From assembly GCA_963741625.1 (NCBI GenBank), contig CAVUIT010000012.1:124001-188000 (forward strand): a stretch of DNA of 64,000 nt, written 5' to 3'. Both the position numbers and the translations under genes were made by a program. Under the pieces are notes generated by a model. The model was given only the letters and a program-made list of their open reading frames with translations. It did not search any database and was not told where the DNA came from. The stretch comes from CAWBBA01 sp963741625 (GTDB lineage: Bacteria > Desulfobacterota > Desulfomonilia > Desulfomonilales > Desulfomonilaceae). Positions 9,463 through 18,766 of this stretch are shown in pieces (the stretch's first letter is position 1; every line of letters starts with the position of its first letter).

Positions 9463-10299
9463 ATGAGTATGGAAAAAGTAATGACCATGTTGAGATCCCG
9501 AGGATTAGAAGGAATCGCTGAACCGTGCCTGCGATTCCGTACGCAACCAATACAAGATAACGATTTGAGAGTGGGATCATCAAAGCTTGGTGGAAGCCCG
9601 GACTTGCCAACGGGGATTCCTTGGCCGACATGGTATGGCAGGCCTCTTGATTTCCTGCTGCAGTTGGATCTGACTGAAGTTCCCAGAAATTTGGCAGCTG
9701 ATCTGCTGCCCGAACGAGGATGGCTTTACTTCTTTTACGATATTGACAGCAACAAATGGGGCTTCGATGTCAGCGACCGGGGTAGCTCGCGTGTCCTGTT
9801 CTTTGAAGGAGACCGAAGGATTCTTGCGCCCCGAAGAAGACCGGATTCCGCCACTGCAAAATTCGGATCATGCCAGTTGGCCTTTTTCGAGGGCATTCAC
9901 TTGAATTGGCGGTCAATCGGGGATCAGAAATTGAAATTCGATCTGGATCATTTTGGTTGGGACGAGAAACTGCAAGATGCTATGGCGGAAATTTGGGGGC
10001 ATCAAATCTTGGGCACTACTGAAGGAGTACAGCATTCGTATGAGGAGATGCAGCGGGAATGCCAGTTTGTCTCCAATGGAATATACATGGGCGGCGGGGG
10101 CGGTCCAGTCTTTGATAAATTCAAGGCTAAACAGCTTGAATCAGGAATTAAGGACTGGCAACTACTGCTCGAATTGGGTTCCGATGAAAATGCAGGCCTG
10201 GTCTGGCACGATTATGGAAGTCTCTATTTCTGGATACGTGAAGAGGATCTTAGCAATTCTGATTTTTATAGCGTGTGGGTACTTTTCCAATGTCGTTGA
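9463..10299 (+). CDS. DUF1963 (YwqG-like) protein
   Basis: A 278-residue protein from the ATG at 9463, which has ggaggg eight bases upstream; the frame is open further left without a better site. The DUF1963 pattern is clear: GGSPDLPTGIPWPTWYGRPLD near residue 43, FLLQLDLTEVP, GWLYFFYD near 90, HQILGTTEGVQ in the middle and a final LVWHDYGSLYFWIREEDL. Length matches the family. DUF1963 proteins are widespread, soluble and of unknown function, and often sit next to phage or toxin-immunity genes. Here the neighbours are a zinc ribbon and a double HTH protein in an integrated island. Confidence 0.88.
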   Translation: MSMEKVMTMLRSRGLEGIAEPCLRFRTQPIQDNDLRVGSSKLGGSPDLPTGIPWPTWYGRPLDFLLQLDLTEVPRNLAADLLPERGWLYFFYDIDSNKWGFDVSDRGSSRVLFFEGDRRILAPRRRPDSATAKFGSCQLAFFEGIHLNWRSIGDQKLKFDLDHFGWDEKLQDAMAEIWGHQILGTTEGVQHSYEEMQRECQFVSNGIYMGGGGGPVFDKFKAKQLESGIKDWQLLLELGSDENAGLVWHDYGSLYFWIREEDLSNSDFYSVWVLFQCR

Positions 10300-10435
10300 C
10301 CACTGAAGCCTAAAGAGCTGTACATCAGAGCTTTCTGACCATTCACCGGGGGCAGTGTGTCGAGATCCTCTTAACGCAGGGCTCAAGCTCGACTAAGCAC
10401 CAAAACACAATTAAACAAAAGAAGGAGTAATTACA

Positions 10436-11026
10436 ATGACATCTTCAAGTCCCGCCTATCATGAAGACTTTTATACATTGCAAGAAATGACCGAGCACTT
10501 CGAATTCTCCGAACAGCTCATTCGGCAGATCCAGAAACACGGCTTCATGCTCCCCGAAATGGTGAAGTTCGGCTCGGCGGAGATAGAGATTTACTCGACG
10601 CTTGACCAGAATATGTGCAGGCGTGTCACAGAGGATCTGAAAAAGGACCACAGCCTTTCCCACGCCATCGCTGCTGCTCAAGAACACGTTATCGAGGTTT
10701 ACCGCCATGCTCACGGAGAGGAGTCAATTCATATGAACAACTCTCCCGACTTAGGACAGCTCGCGCCAGCGCCGCGAAGAAAGAAGCTGTACATGATCAA
10801 TGAGCTTCTGGAGGCTGTGGATATCAGCGAGGAACGGTTCCGTGAAATACGCCAGCACATCCAGTTTGTCCCACTAAGGTTGCTGATCCCAGGGAAGACC
10901 ATTGAATATTACGGAGAAGACGACTATCTGAGGCTGCGGCTTATCGTGACGCTTCTCAGCGAAGGCTACCCGTTGGAGACGGCCTGCGATGGAGCCTATA
11001 GGTGGGGCATGAGCGAACTCTGTTAA
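10436..11026 (+). CDS. Double MerR-like helix-turn-helix protein
   Basis: A 196-residue protein with aaggag eight bases before its ATG. Two similar halves can be seen: residues about 12-85 (YTLQEMTEHFEFSEQLIRQI ... DLKKDHSLSHAIAAAQEHV) and about 118-190 (YMINELLEAVDISEERFREI ... LRLRLIVTLLSEGYPLETAC). Each starts with a MerR-type recognition module and ends in a helix like the MerR 'L.dGysl..A' region. No effector-binding domain follows. Two DNA-binding modules in one chain could bind paired sites, which is inference. It precedes the excisionase/integrase pair, so it may regulate the element. Confidence 0.6.
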   Translation: MTSSSPAYHEDFYTLQEMTEHFEFSEQLIRQIQKHGFMLPEMVKFGSAEIEIYSTLDQNMCRRVTEDLKKDHSLSHAIAAAQEHVIEVYRHAHGEESIHMNNSPDLGQLAPAPRRKKLYMINELLEAVDISEERFREIRQHIQFVPLRLLIPGKTIEYYGEDDYLRLRLIVTLLSEGYPLETACDGAYRWGMSELC

Positions 11027-11306
11027 TCGGAGGAGATCAGCCGCGCAGTCGTCTAACGATTCAGGCACATCACGCTCGGGCCGCTGAATAAGCAGCCTGG
11101 GCCTGCTCTCCAAAGATTGCCCGGCCTAACTTCGGGGAGGTCTCGGTTTGAGGACGAAGAGGAACCCAGTGGAGGAGCGACGGGAGCAAACATGATGCTC
11201 CACAATGTCTATCAGCCAGCCTCCGGGGCGACACTGAGTTGAATCGTTGCTCACGGAGAGGGACGTGGACGCCATATTGATTATCAGCCCGAAGACCGCC
11301 CACAAT

Positions 11307-11339
11307 CCTGTACGCAAGCACAAGCCCCTTGCGTACAGG
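11307..11339. repeat. Perfect 12-base inverted repeat upstream of the recombination module
   Basis: Arms cctgtacgcaag (11307-11318) and cttgcgtacagg (11328-11339) with a nine-base loop, in the 400-base gap before the excisionase gene. No T-tract follows, so a regulator-binding or structural site is more likely than a terminator. The rest of the gap (11027-11434) shows only a possible 16-residue ORF near 11191. Confidence 0.6.
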
Positions 11340-11434
11340 AGACCGCCCGAGAATGGCGTTTCATGAAGAGCGAGTGCCGAAGGATAGCAACTTGAGTGGG
11401 AATAACCTTATACGGTCCAGGGAGCCTAGTCTCA

Positions 11435-11785
11435 ATGCAAAGCACAATATTGCCCAGACTGATCAGGCTCAGGGATGCCCCACAGTACCTCGGAATGGAC
11501 CCTAATCGCTTTAACGCTGAGGTTCGTCCTTATCTTGTTGAAATTCCAATTGGTAAGCAAGGAATCGGGTTCGACCGTCTTGACCTGGACGCATGGTTCG
11601 AAGAATATAAGAGCCGCAACGGGCGTCCCGGCAAACAGAAAGGAGCCGGAAAGCGATGGGACGCAAGAAAATCCCTGGCCTCATCAACAGGCAAGGGACA
11701 TGGCATATCGACAAGGTTATCAGAGGAAGAAGAGTTTGCGAAAGCACTGGAACAAGCGAGGTTGAAGAAGCGGAAAGATTCCTAG
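11435..11785 (+). CDS. Excisionase/AlpA-like DNA-binding protein
   Basis: A 116-residue protein starting at the ATG at 11435 (an earlier in-frame ATG at 11396 lacks better support). RLIRLRDAPQYLGMDPNRFNAEVRPYL is an AlpA/excisionase-type winged HTH start, and LDLDAWFEEYKSRNG is the usual helix that ends such domains. The tail (about 65-116) is basic and charged. Its last 130 bases overlap the integrase start in another frame, a compact arrangement that ties directionality factor and recombinase together. Confidence 0.72.
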   Translation: MQSTILPRLIRLRDAPQYLGMDPNRFNAEVRPYLVEIPIGKQGIGFDRLDLDAWFEEYKSRNGRPGKQKGAGKRWDARKSLASSTGKGHGISTRLSEEEEFAKALEQARLKKRKDS

Positions 11786-12738
11786 CCAGGCGAATGGAGC
11801 AAATTAGACAGGCAGAGGTCTATGGCGTTCGCCCTGCAAGGACTTTTCGGCAGGCTGGAACAAAATATCTAAGGGAGTCAACGAAGGCCACCATCCGGGA
11901 TGCGGCAATAATGCTAAGACACCTAGATCCGTTCATTGGGGATTTGCCGCTTGATAGGATTCACATGGGGACGCTACAATCCTTTATTGAGAAGCGAAAA
12001 TCTGACGGCGTGAAGAAGCGGACCATCAATTACGCTCTTCAGACCGTGAGGCACATCCTGAATTTGGCTGTGTCAGAATGGTTTGATGAGTACGGACAAA
12101 CGTGGCTGGCTTCTGCACCCAAAATTAAACTTCTCAAGCAAGACGATAAAAGGGACCCATATCCTATCTCTTGGGAAGAGCAGTTGGCCTTGTTCAACGC
12201 TCTTCCGCCTTACCTTGCGGAGATGGCTCTATTCAAGGTCAATACGGGGTGCCGTGAACAGGAAGTATGTCAGCTACGATGGGACTGGGAACAGCATATC
12301 CCGGAACTCGACGCGAGTGTGTTCATCATTCCGAGGGAAAGAGTCAAGAATCGTCAAGATCGATTGGTCGTGCTCAACAGGGTGGCCGAAGCTGTGATTG
12401 AGGAAAGACGAGGGCAAAATCCCGAGTTTGTTTTCACCAATACCAAAGGAGAGCCGGTGAAATACATGAATGGGGGATGCTGGCGGCGAGCGCGTGAGAA
12501 AGTGGGCCTCCCCCAAGTACGAGTCCATGATATGAAACACACTTTTGGTCGTCGCCTACGGGCGGCTGGAGTGTCATTTGAGGATCGGCAGGATTTGTTG
12601 GGACACAGAAGCGGAAGAATCACCACACATTATTCGATGCCCGAGTTGCAAAATCTGATAGCCGCTGCCAATGCGGTCTGCGGAATCGAGTCCCGCAAAA
12701 GTCCCGCACTGGTAATTTTGCGAAAAAGAGTAGCGTGA
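11656..12738 (+). CDS. Tyrosine recombinase / integrase of the island
   Basis: A 360-residue integrase. The N-terminal arm-binding part (1-60) and SAM-like core-binding domain (about 62-165) precede the catalytic domain. First Arg: NTGCREQEVCQLRW; second box VHDMKHTFGRRLR, where the usual Arg of HxxR is Lys, a substitution I recall in this integrase subgroup; LLGHRSGRITTHYS supplies the His and nucleophile Tyr. The gene starts inside the excisionase gene and its end lies 40 bases from a tRNA-Ser 3' end, the classic arrangement for integration at a tRNA. DNA to its left would then be the inserted element. Confidence 0.92.
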   Translation: MGRKKIPGLINRQGTWHIDKVIRGRRVCESTGTSEVEEAERFLARRMEQIRQAEVYGVRPARTFRQAGTKYLRESTKATIRDAAIMLRHLDPFIGDLPLDRIHMGTLQSFIEKRKSDGVKKRTINYALQTVRHILNLAVSEWFDEYGQTWLASAPKIKLLKQDDKRDPYPISWEEQLALFNALPPYLAEMALFKVNTGCREQEVCQLRWDWEQHIPELDASVFIIPRERVKNRQDRLVVLNRVAEAVIEERRGQNPEFVFTNTKGEPVKYMNGGCWRRAREKVGLPQVRVHDMKHTFGRRLRAAGVSFEDRQDLLGHRSGRITTHYSMPELQNLIAAANAVCGIESRKSPALVILRKRVA

Positions 12739-12776
12739 AATGAGTTCTTATAACATGATGATTTTATGGAATGTTT

Positions 12777-12865
12777 TGGCGGAGAGAGAGGGATTCGAAC
12801 CCCCGGTGCCACAAGGACACAGTTGATTTCGAGTCAACCCCCTTCGGCCTCTCGGGCATCTCTCC
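12777..12865 (-). tRNA. tRNA-Ser (anticodon CGA)
   Basis: On the minus strand the acceptor 5' arm ggagaga (12865-12859) pairs with tctctcc (12787-12781), followed by the discriminator and an encoded CCA (12779-12777). The anticodon loop ctcgaaa gives CGA. The long variable arm, typical of class II tRNA-Ser, and the T loop ttcgaat are present. It is the probable attachment site of the integrase next door. Confidence 0.92.
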
Positions 12866-12886
12866 GCTTCGGCTGATTCATCCAGC

Positions 12887-13357
12887 CTATGAATCCTGTC
12901 GCAGCCTCGCATAAAACCGCTGGAGCAGCTCCGCGGCCTCTTTCTCCATGACTCCCGAGATCACCTCAATCTCATGGTTCATTCTCGGATCATGGGAAAG
13001 GTCGAACAGACTGCCCACCCCGCCCCATCTATGGTCCCTCGCGCCGAACACGAGGCGTTTCACCCTCGCGTGCACAAGAGCGGCTGCGCACATGATACAC
13101 GGCTCCAATGTAACATAAACAGTTGCTCGCGGCAATCGCCAATCGCCGCTAAAGCGGGCCGCCTCGCGAAGCGCTACAATCTCCCCGTGCGCGGTGGGAT
13201 CTTTTTCCGCCTCCACCAGATTATGGCCCCTCCCGATGATCTTCCCATCCTGGACGACCACCGCTCCCACAGGCGTCTCGCCCATTGCCGCAGCCTTGCC
13301 CGCAAGCTCAAGTGCCAACCGCATGAATTGTTCTTCTGATTTGTCGATCTTGTTCAT
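12887..13357 (-). CDS. tadA: tRNA-specific adenosine deaminase
   Basis: Deaminates A34 to inosine in tRNA-Arg(ACG). The start at 13357 gives 156 residues, the usual length; the frame is open further upstream, but that part reads through a palindromic repeat. The zinc-binding deaminase signature is complete: HGE within TAHGEIVALREA (catalytic Glu) and PCIMC within LEPCIMCAAALVHARV. GARDHRWGGVGSL and the C-terminal helix fit TadA. It lies beside tRNA-Ser as in many genomes. No frame damage. Confidence 0.93.
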   Translation of the reverse strand: MNKIDKSEEQFMRLALELAGKAAAMGETPVGAVVVQDGKIIGRGHNLVEAEKDPTAHGEIVALREAARFSGDWRLPRATVYVTLEPCIMCAAALVHARVKRLVFGARDHRWGGVGSLFDLSHDPRMNHEIEVISGVMEKEAAELLQRFYARLRQDS

Positions 13358-13365
13358 GACGAATC

Positions 13366-13397
13366 GGGGAGACCCTTCTTGCAAGAAGGGTCTCCCC
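13366..13397. repeat. Perfect 32-base palindrome
   Basis: Arms ggggagacccttctt and aagaagggtctcccc around gc, just upstream of the tadA start. It has the same design as the palindrome at 13603-13640 (G-run, AC, T-rich, gc, A-rich, GT, C-run), so both belong to one repeat family. The 245 bases between tadA and ilvD hold no gene. Confidence 0.75.
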
Positions 13398-13602
13398 GAA
13401 CCCCTCCCCAAGAACTTTTAGCCTTTGCCGGAAGCCTCATTTCCCTGCGGGAAAAATGAATCTTCCGGCAAGCGTCAAAACCTCTTCGAGGGAGCTTCGT
13501 GTGCACATCCTGCTTACACAAATTTCCTCCCGACCTTACTCCTTTGAATTCACATTCGTTCAATGAATTGCGTCATAAATAATTAAGAGTTTTTGAGGGG
13601 GG

Positions 13603-13640
13603 TGCAGGGGGACACTTTTTGCAAAAAGTGCCCCCCTGCA
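13603..13640. terminator. Long palindrome, possible ilvD terminator
   Basis: Arms tgcagggggacacttttt (13603-13620) and aaaaagtgcccccctgca (13623-13640) pair with one mismatch. It lies ten bases past the ilvD stop on the minus strand, with T-rich arms, so it can act as a terminator; it also matches the repeat design at 13366-13397. Confidence 0.55.
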
Positions 13641-13649
13641 TGCCTTCAA

Positions 13650-15325
13650 TTACTCTTGAGGTTTTGCGCTTAAAACAGCTCCTTCGGCCGCGGAACTCAC
13701 CATCATGGCGTATCGTGCCAAATATCCTTCTGTTATGTTAGGAGCAGGCGGCTTCCACTCGGAGCGTCGCCTGTTGATCTCGTCTTCCGGCACATTCAGG
13801 TCAATCCTTTTGCCGGGTATGTCAATCGAGATCTCGTCGCCGTCCCGCACAAGCGCGATCATGCCGCCGTGCGCAGCTTCGGGAGAAACATGGCCGATCG
13901 CGGCTCCCTTGGTCCCGCCGCTGAATCGGCCATCCGTGATCAATGCGACTGATTTGTCCAGGCCCATGCCCACAAGCGTGGAAGTAGGATTCAGCATTTC
14001 CCTCATGCCAGGTCCTCCGCGCGGGCCTTCGTACCGGATGACCACTATCTGCCCCGGTTTGATCGTGCCGCCAAGTATAGCTTCAACCGCGGCTTCTTCA
14101 GAGTCAAAGACACGGGCAGTTCCCTTGTTCTTGAGCATTTCCGGCTGCACCGCGGATTGTTTAACCACCGCCCCGTCCGGTGCAAGGTTTCCCTTTAGTA
14201 TGGCAATCCCCCCGATTGGGTGGTGAGGATTGGAGAGCGGCCGGATTACTTCTGAATCAAGAACCGCTGCTGATTTGAGGTTTTCCCCGAGGGTGGTCCC
14301 TGTGACGGTCAAGACATTCGGGTCTGCCAAACCGCCGTGCAACAAGCTCTTTGAGCACCGCCTGTACGCCTCCGGCCGCGTCCAGATCTTCCAGGTGATT
14401 AGGGCCGCCAGGGGAAAGGGAGCAGATGTGTGGCGTCTTGGAACTGATATCATCAAACAATTTCAAGTCTATGTTGATGCCGGCTTCCCGAGCTATAGCA
14501 GGGACGTGCAACACCGTGTTTGTCGAACATCCCAGCGCCATGTCAACCGCGATGGCATTTCGGAAGCGCTTCTGCCGTGGCGATCTGTCGAGGACGAATG
14601 TCGCTGGACACCAGCTCCATAACCTTCATGCCGGCTCGCTTGGCCAGCCGAATCCGCGCAGCTTCCACCGCGGGAATGGTTCCGTTTCCGGGCAGGCCGA
14701 GCCCAAGAGCCTCGGTGAGACAGTTCATCGAATTGGCCGTGAACATCCCCGCGCAGGAGCCGCAGCCCGGACATGCCCTTTCTTCCAGTTCGGCCAGCTC
14801 TTCGAGTGTCATGTCGTTGGCTTTTACTCTGCCCACCGCTTCGAATACAGTGATTACGTCAGCTTTTTTGCCCTTGAACCTGCCGGTCATCATGGGACCG
14901 CCGCTAATGACTACCGCGGGAATGTTCAGCCTGAGCGCGGCCATTAGCATCCCAGGAACCACCTTGTCGCAGTTCGGGACAAGCACGATTCCGTCAAAGG
15001 GATGCGCTATGGCCATGATTTCCACTGAGTCGGCAATCAGTTCACGGCTTGCCAGGGAATACTTCATCCCAATGTGACCCATTGCCAGACCGTCGCAAAC
15101 ACCGATCGTGGAAAACTCCAGCGGGGTCCCTCCGGACATCCTGATGCCGGCCTTGACCGCTTCGACAATTCTGTCCAGGTGAATGTGCCCTGGAACCAGC
15201 TCATTGGCTGAATTGGCAATCCCTATGAGCGGCCTGGCAATTTCTTCATCGGTGACACCCATTGCCTTGAGAAGCGCCCTGGAAGGGGCTCTCGCAACAC
15301 CGGTTTTCAAAATATCGCTTCTCAA
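13650..15325 (-). pseudogene. ilvD: Dihydroxy-acid dehydratase with two frameshifts
   Basis: Makes 2-keto acids in the branched-chain amino acid pathway (dihydroxy-isovalerate to 2-oxoisovalerate). The TTG at 15325 follows gggagg by six bases and gives RSDILKTG, the usual start. Fe-S ligand motifs are present: PNCDKVVPG, CPGCGSCAGMF and GCSTN. The reading frame changes twice: near 14572 (one extra base after AEA, restoring FRNAIAVDMALG) and near 14340 (after AVLKEL). The last part (GRFSGGTKGAAIGHVSPEA to the end) is normal. No second ilvD is in the window. Since every segment is highly conserved, sequence error is as likely as decay. Confidence 0.9.
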
Positions 15326-15356
15326 TGGTTCCTCCCTGCGTCTCTGAAATTGGAAG

Positions 15357-16571
15357 TTATTTATTGAGTATTCTCGGCACTCGGGGCGCAAAAAGCCTGT
15401 CATAGACGGGCAACTCCCCGAGAAGCGGCCGCGCGTAGTTTTTGAATTCGCTTGTCACGTTGTTGACCCCATCGATAAAAGAATCCGGCATACATTTGGT
15501 CTCTTTCGCCACGTCTTCCAATGGCGCCATATTATACCGGACACCATAGTCGCCGACTCTCTCGATAGTAATCGAGGCATCCACTTTGTGCCATGCTGCA
15601 ATCTGCACTGCGCGTTCGCCGACTTCCCGAGCTTCATGAGCGTCGACTTCGCTGACACATCCGAGGAAAGATCGCTGCAAGTACCCGAAAGTATCCGACC
15701 TGACCCTCTTGATCTTGAGCCTCTCTTTTATCAGATTCATGAGGGCATCCCCGAGAGAAGTGCTCCCGGAAAGCTGGATATTGCCGTGGCTGTCTTTTTC
15801 CACCCGCTTGACCAGCCCGGCCACCACCGGCGTGCCGTCAGCATCCTGAATTCCTTCTGAAACTGCCACGACCACTCGCCCGAATTCCGAGTATACCTTA
15901 TCAACGCTACCCAGGAATTCTTCAGAGTCGAATGGTTTTTCAGGCACATAAATTAGATGAGGGCCATCGTCGTGATATTTGCGGGCAAACACGGAGGCAG
16001 CAGTGAGAAAACCCGCATTTCGACCCATGACCACTCCGATGTAAACACCGGGCAGCGACCTGTTGTCCAGGTTTGCGCCGGAAAACGCCTGAGCCACAAA
16101 CTTGGCAGCGGATCCGTATCCGGGGCAGTGATCGGTTACTCTGAGGTCATTGTCGATGGTTTTGGGTATGTGCATGACCCGAAGTTCATAACCCGCTTCT
16201 ATAGCGAATTTATGCACGATTCTACAGGTTTCGGCTGAATCGTTGCCGCCTATATAGAAGAAGTAGTGGATCCCGTGGGCCTTACAAACATCAAAGATCC
16301 GTTGGCAGACCTCTTCGTCGGGTTTCATTCTGGTGCTCCGAATGCCTGCGCCCGGAGTCATGCCGACTCTTTCCAGGTTGTGGCCGGTGGCCTCGGAAAG
16401 GTTCATCAATTCTTCTTCCACCAGGCCTTCCACTCCCCGAAACGCGCCGTAGAACTGGGTAATGTGTGGGTATTGGCGAGCCTGGAGCACCGCTCCGACC
16501 AGCGACTGATTGATGACAGCGGTTGGACCCCCTCCCATGGCGATAATGGCTTTGCCTGTCAATTTTTCCAT
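15357..16571 (-). CDS. 6-phosphofructokinase, probably pyrophosphate-dependent
   Basis: Phosphorylates fructose 6-phosphate in glycolysis, reversibly if PPi-dependent. The 404-residue length and motifs fit group II/III PFKs: GGGPTAVINQSL at the nucleotide loop, FYIGGNDSAET where ATP enzymes have GGDGS (an acidic residue after GG-N/D marks PPi use), the catalytic PKTIDNDL, and VVMGRNAGFL. The gene is 30 bases upstream of ilvD on the same strand. The start at 16571 has an aaaaaggagt-type site upstream (gaggaaaaggag). PPi versus ATP use is inferred from the GGND residue only. Confidence 0.88.
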   Translation of the reverse strand: MEKLTGKAIIAMGGGPTAVINQSLVGAVLQARQYPHITQFYGAFRGVEGLVEEELMNLSEATGHNLERVGMTPGAGIRSTRMKPDEEVCQRIFDVCKAHGIHYFFYIGGNDSAETCRIVHKFAIEAGYELRVMHIPKTIDNDLRVTDHCPGYGSAAKFVAQAFSGANLDNRSLPGVYIGVVMGRNAGFLTAASVFARKYHDDGPHLIYVPEKPFDSEEFLGSVDKVYSEFGRVVVAVSEGIQDADGTPVVAGLVKRVEKDSHGNIQLSGSTSLGDALMNLIKERLKIKRVRSDTFGYLQRSFLGCVSEVDAHEAREVGERAVQIAAWHKVDASITIERVGDYGVRYNMAPLEDVAKETKCMPDSFIDGVNNVTSEFKNYARPLLGELPVYDRLFAPRVPRILNK

Positions 16572-17300
16572 TGTCGACTCCTTTTCCTCAAACGCAACGC
16601 GAACGCCTTGGTTTCTTTTCTTCCATACTACACCGTGTCACCCGCATCACCCTCACAATTATGAAAGACTATCCCCTAATGGCAAAGAGTTTTCTTGTTT
16701 GAGTTGCTCGATAAATTAAACGACGTGCAAGCGTTTCGTCAATCCCGCGTCTTCCTTAGCGGTCCAGTTCGTAATTCGGGTGAGGTATTCTTGGATTCGA
16801 GACCACGGTGTCGGTGAGACAGGCATCTGAGAGTGTCTCAAAACTAGAAACTCGGGGTGGAGATGACCCAGGTGGTGTCCCACAATTAGCTTGCAAATCG
16901 TTGACCTAGCGAACACGCGCGTCAGTGTCATTGCGAGAAGCGAAGCGACGAAGCAATCTACGGCGCTTGCTCAATAACCTTGTGAGATTGCTTCGCTGCG
17001 CTCGCAATGACAGTGCGGGACCCTTTCTGCCTCGACAGAACTCCCGTGGGGACTCAGAAGGCCTGTTGCGCAAGTTATTTGCGGGACAGGACACTAGGTG
17101 GTGTACGGCGCGGTTCGTGAACCGCCCAAAATCAGGGCGCCGTCCCGCGGGACGCCCTTACGCCAAGAATCTCTTCGGAGGCCACTTTGAGACTGTCTCA
17201 TCTTGCCTGTCCCTCCAAAGCTTTCAGCAACACGCCATGGAATCCATGACACCGAGTGACTAGCCTGGTTGATTTTCCTCCAGCAGATGGCTACATTGTA
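16572..17300. other. Repeat-rich spacer without genes
   Basis: Contains a REP-like inverted repeat (16926-17012), a palindrome gcggttcgtgaaccgc (17110-17125) and a second one cgtcccgcgggacg (17141-17154) inside gggcg/cgccc arms. Two gagac/gtctc-type short repeats also occur. Open frames here have no coding character. Confidence 0.6.
16926..17012. repeat. REP/MITE-like inverted repeat
   Basis: Left arm tgtcattgcgag...cgaagcaatct (16926-16959), right arm agattgcttcg...ctcgcaatgaca (16985-17012), loop about 25 bases. The core 'cattgcgag ... gaagcaatct' is a well-known dispersed palindromic sequence in many bacterial genomes. Probably a non-autonomous REP-type element. Confidence 0.75.
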
Positions 17301-18629
17301 ATGATGAAACATTCCTCGCCCAAAGATAAGGCCGTTCGCATTATCGAGAATTTTGACCGTCTACCCGCTGAGCAACGCGTTGAGATTTTCAGGGACCTCT
17401 CTCCCATAGGTCGTGAGGAACTGGTCGAGGTCATAGCGCGACCTACCGAGCTGATTCGTAGGATTTCAGAAGAGGAGATGTTTTTTACCATAAAGCAACT
17501 GGGCGAGCAGAACGCTCCTGCCCTTATCGCCATGACCACAGGAAAACAACTCCTGTATTTGCTGGACATAGATCTGTGGAAAAAAGAGATGCTTGATACA
17601 TACGCGGTGGCCCGATGGCTGGACATACTCTCAAGAATCGGCGAAGAGAAAATGATCCAGTTTGTGCAGGTCGCGGACCCGGAACTTATCATGACCGCCA
17701 TGGAACATTTGATAAGGGTCAAAATGCGGAATCCTGACCTAGACTTTGTTGAAGAGAGCGATTCTCTGCCCTCCTATACGCTCGAAGACATGTTTTACAT
17801 CGATTTCCGCGTTCCGGAATCCGAAGATGTGCTCAAAATATTTTTGGAGACCGTGTTTCGATGGAACATTCAGTTCTACATCAATATGATGCAAGGACTC
17901 GCTACCGGATTACCCGGAGAGAACGAGGAGGCAGCTCTTAAATGGCGCCGTGCCCGGTTAGCGGACAAAGGTTTTCCTGAGTTTGACGAGGCTGTGGAGA
18001 TTTATCAGTACCTCCAGCGCGGCGCGGTCAGAGAACCGTTGGACGAATCTGCACCGCGGGAACCGGATTATTCCGAAAAGTCTCGTTACTTTGTAGGCTA
18101 TCCATTGAAGGTGCTGGACTCGAACAGCCTGTTCCGAAAGTGTCTGGATGATATTTTAGATCGGACTGAAAAAGACCGGCTGGCTACTGAACTCGCGCAC
18201 CTGTCCAACAAGGTAATGGTCGCGGACGGACGAGATCCCGCGTCGGCGGATGATGTTCAGGGCAGTCTGAAAAAGGTGAGTGGGTATATCAACATCGCAT
18301 TGGAAGACATGTGCGGAGAAGATGTCTCTGAAGCGGTCGGAATACTCAGATCAAACCACATGGAGATCCTATTCCGAAGAGGTTTCAGCTTGATTCTTGA
18401 CCTTCGAAAAGACGCTCAGAAGCTGGTCAGAAATTACGAAGGGGGAGTTGAAAACATTGGACATCCTCTCGCGGAACTCTTGAAGGGGCTTTTCCAGAAA
18501 AGACCTTTTTACGCCGGTAATGTGCTTGGAGACAAAACAGTCAGAGAGTTCGAGCAGACTGATGATATCAGGAAAATTAGGGAATTGATGGACCACGCAG
18601 CTCTTGACGAGAGTTGGGAACCAATTTAG
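17301..18629 (+). CDS. DUF6178-like protein
   Basis: A 442-residue soluble, mostly helical protein from the ATG at 17301 (open from 17256). Features seen: AVRIIENFDRLPAEQRVEIFRDLSP at the start, DLWKKEMLDTYAVARWLDIL near 95, EEDMFYIDFRVP-like block in the middle and a helical C-terminus. It matches my memory of the DUF6178 family, which is confined to Desulfobacterota-type anaerobes and has no known role. It precedes the mvhD/metV/metF genes by 137 bases on the same strand, so it could be co-regulated with one-carbon metabolism; that is inference. Confidence 0.68.
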   Translation: MMKHSSPKDKAVRIIENFDRLPAEQRVEIFRDLSPIGREELVEVIARPTELIRRISEEEMFFTIKQLGEQNAPALIAMTTGKQLLYLLDIDLWKKEMLDTYAVARWLDILSRIGEEKMIQFVQVADPELIMTAMEHLIRVKMRNPDLDFVEESDSLPSYTLEDMFYIDFRVPESEDVLKIFLETVFRWNIQFYINMMQGLATGLPGENEEAALKWRRARLADKGFPEFDEAVEIYQYLQRGAVREPLDESAPREPDYSEKSRYFVGYPLKVLDSNSLFRKCLDDILDRTEKDRLATELAHLSNKVMVADGRDPASADDVQGSLKKVSGYINIALEDMCGEDVSEAVGILRSNHMEILFRRGFSLILDLRKDAQKLVRNYEGGVENIGHPLAELLKGLFQKRPFYAGNVLGDKTVREFEQTDDIRKIRELMDHAALDESWEPI

Positions 18630-18766
18630 TGTAATAGTTTTATCCGGCGCCAAGCGCTACCCCTCTAATCTGCTTGCGGATCACTTGCAATCTTTGTCGA
18701 AATGGGTTACCTTTTAATTCCACCCATCGCATTTCCATAGATGATCAGATTCAGGAGAATAGACTA

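Noticed and set aside
14230..15077. Plus-strand frames across ilvD
   Set aside because: Antisense shadows of a conserved gene.
16716..16931. Minus-strand 71-residue frame
   Set aside because: Lies in the repeat-rich spacer and shows no recognisable pattern or ribosome site.
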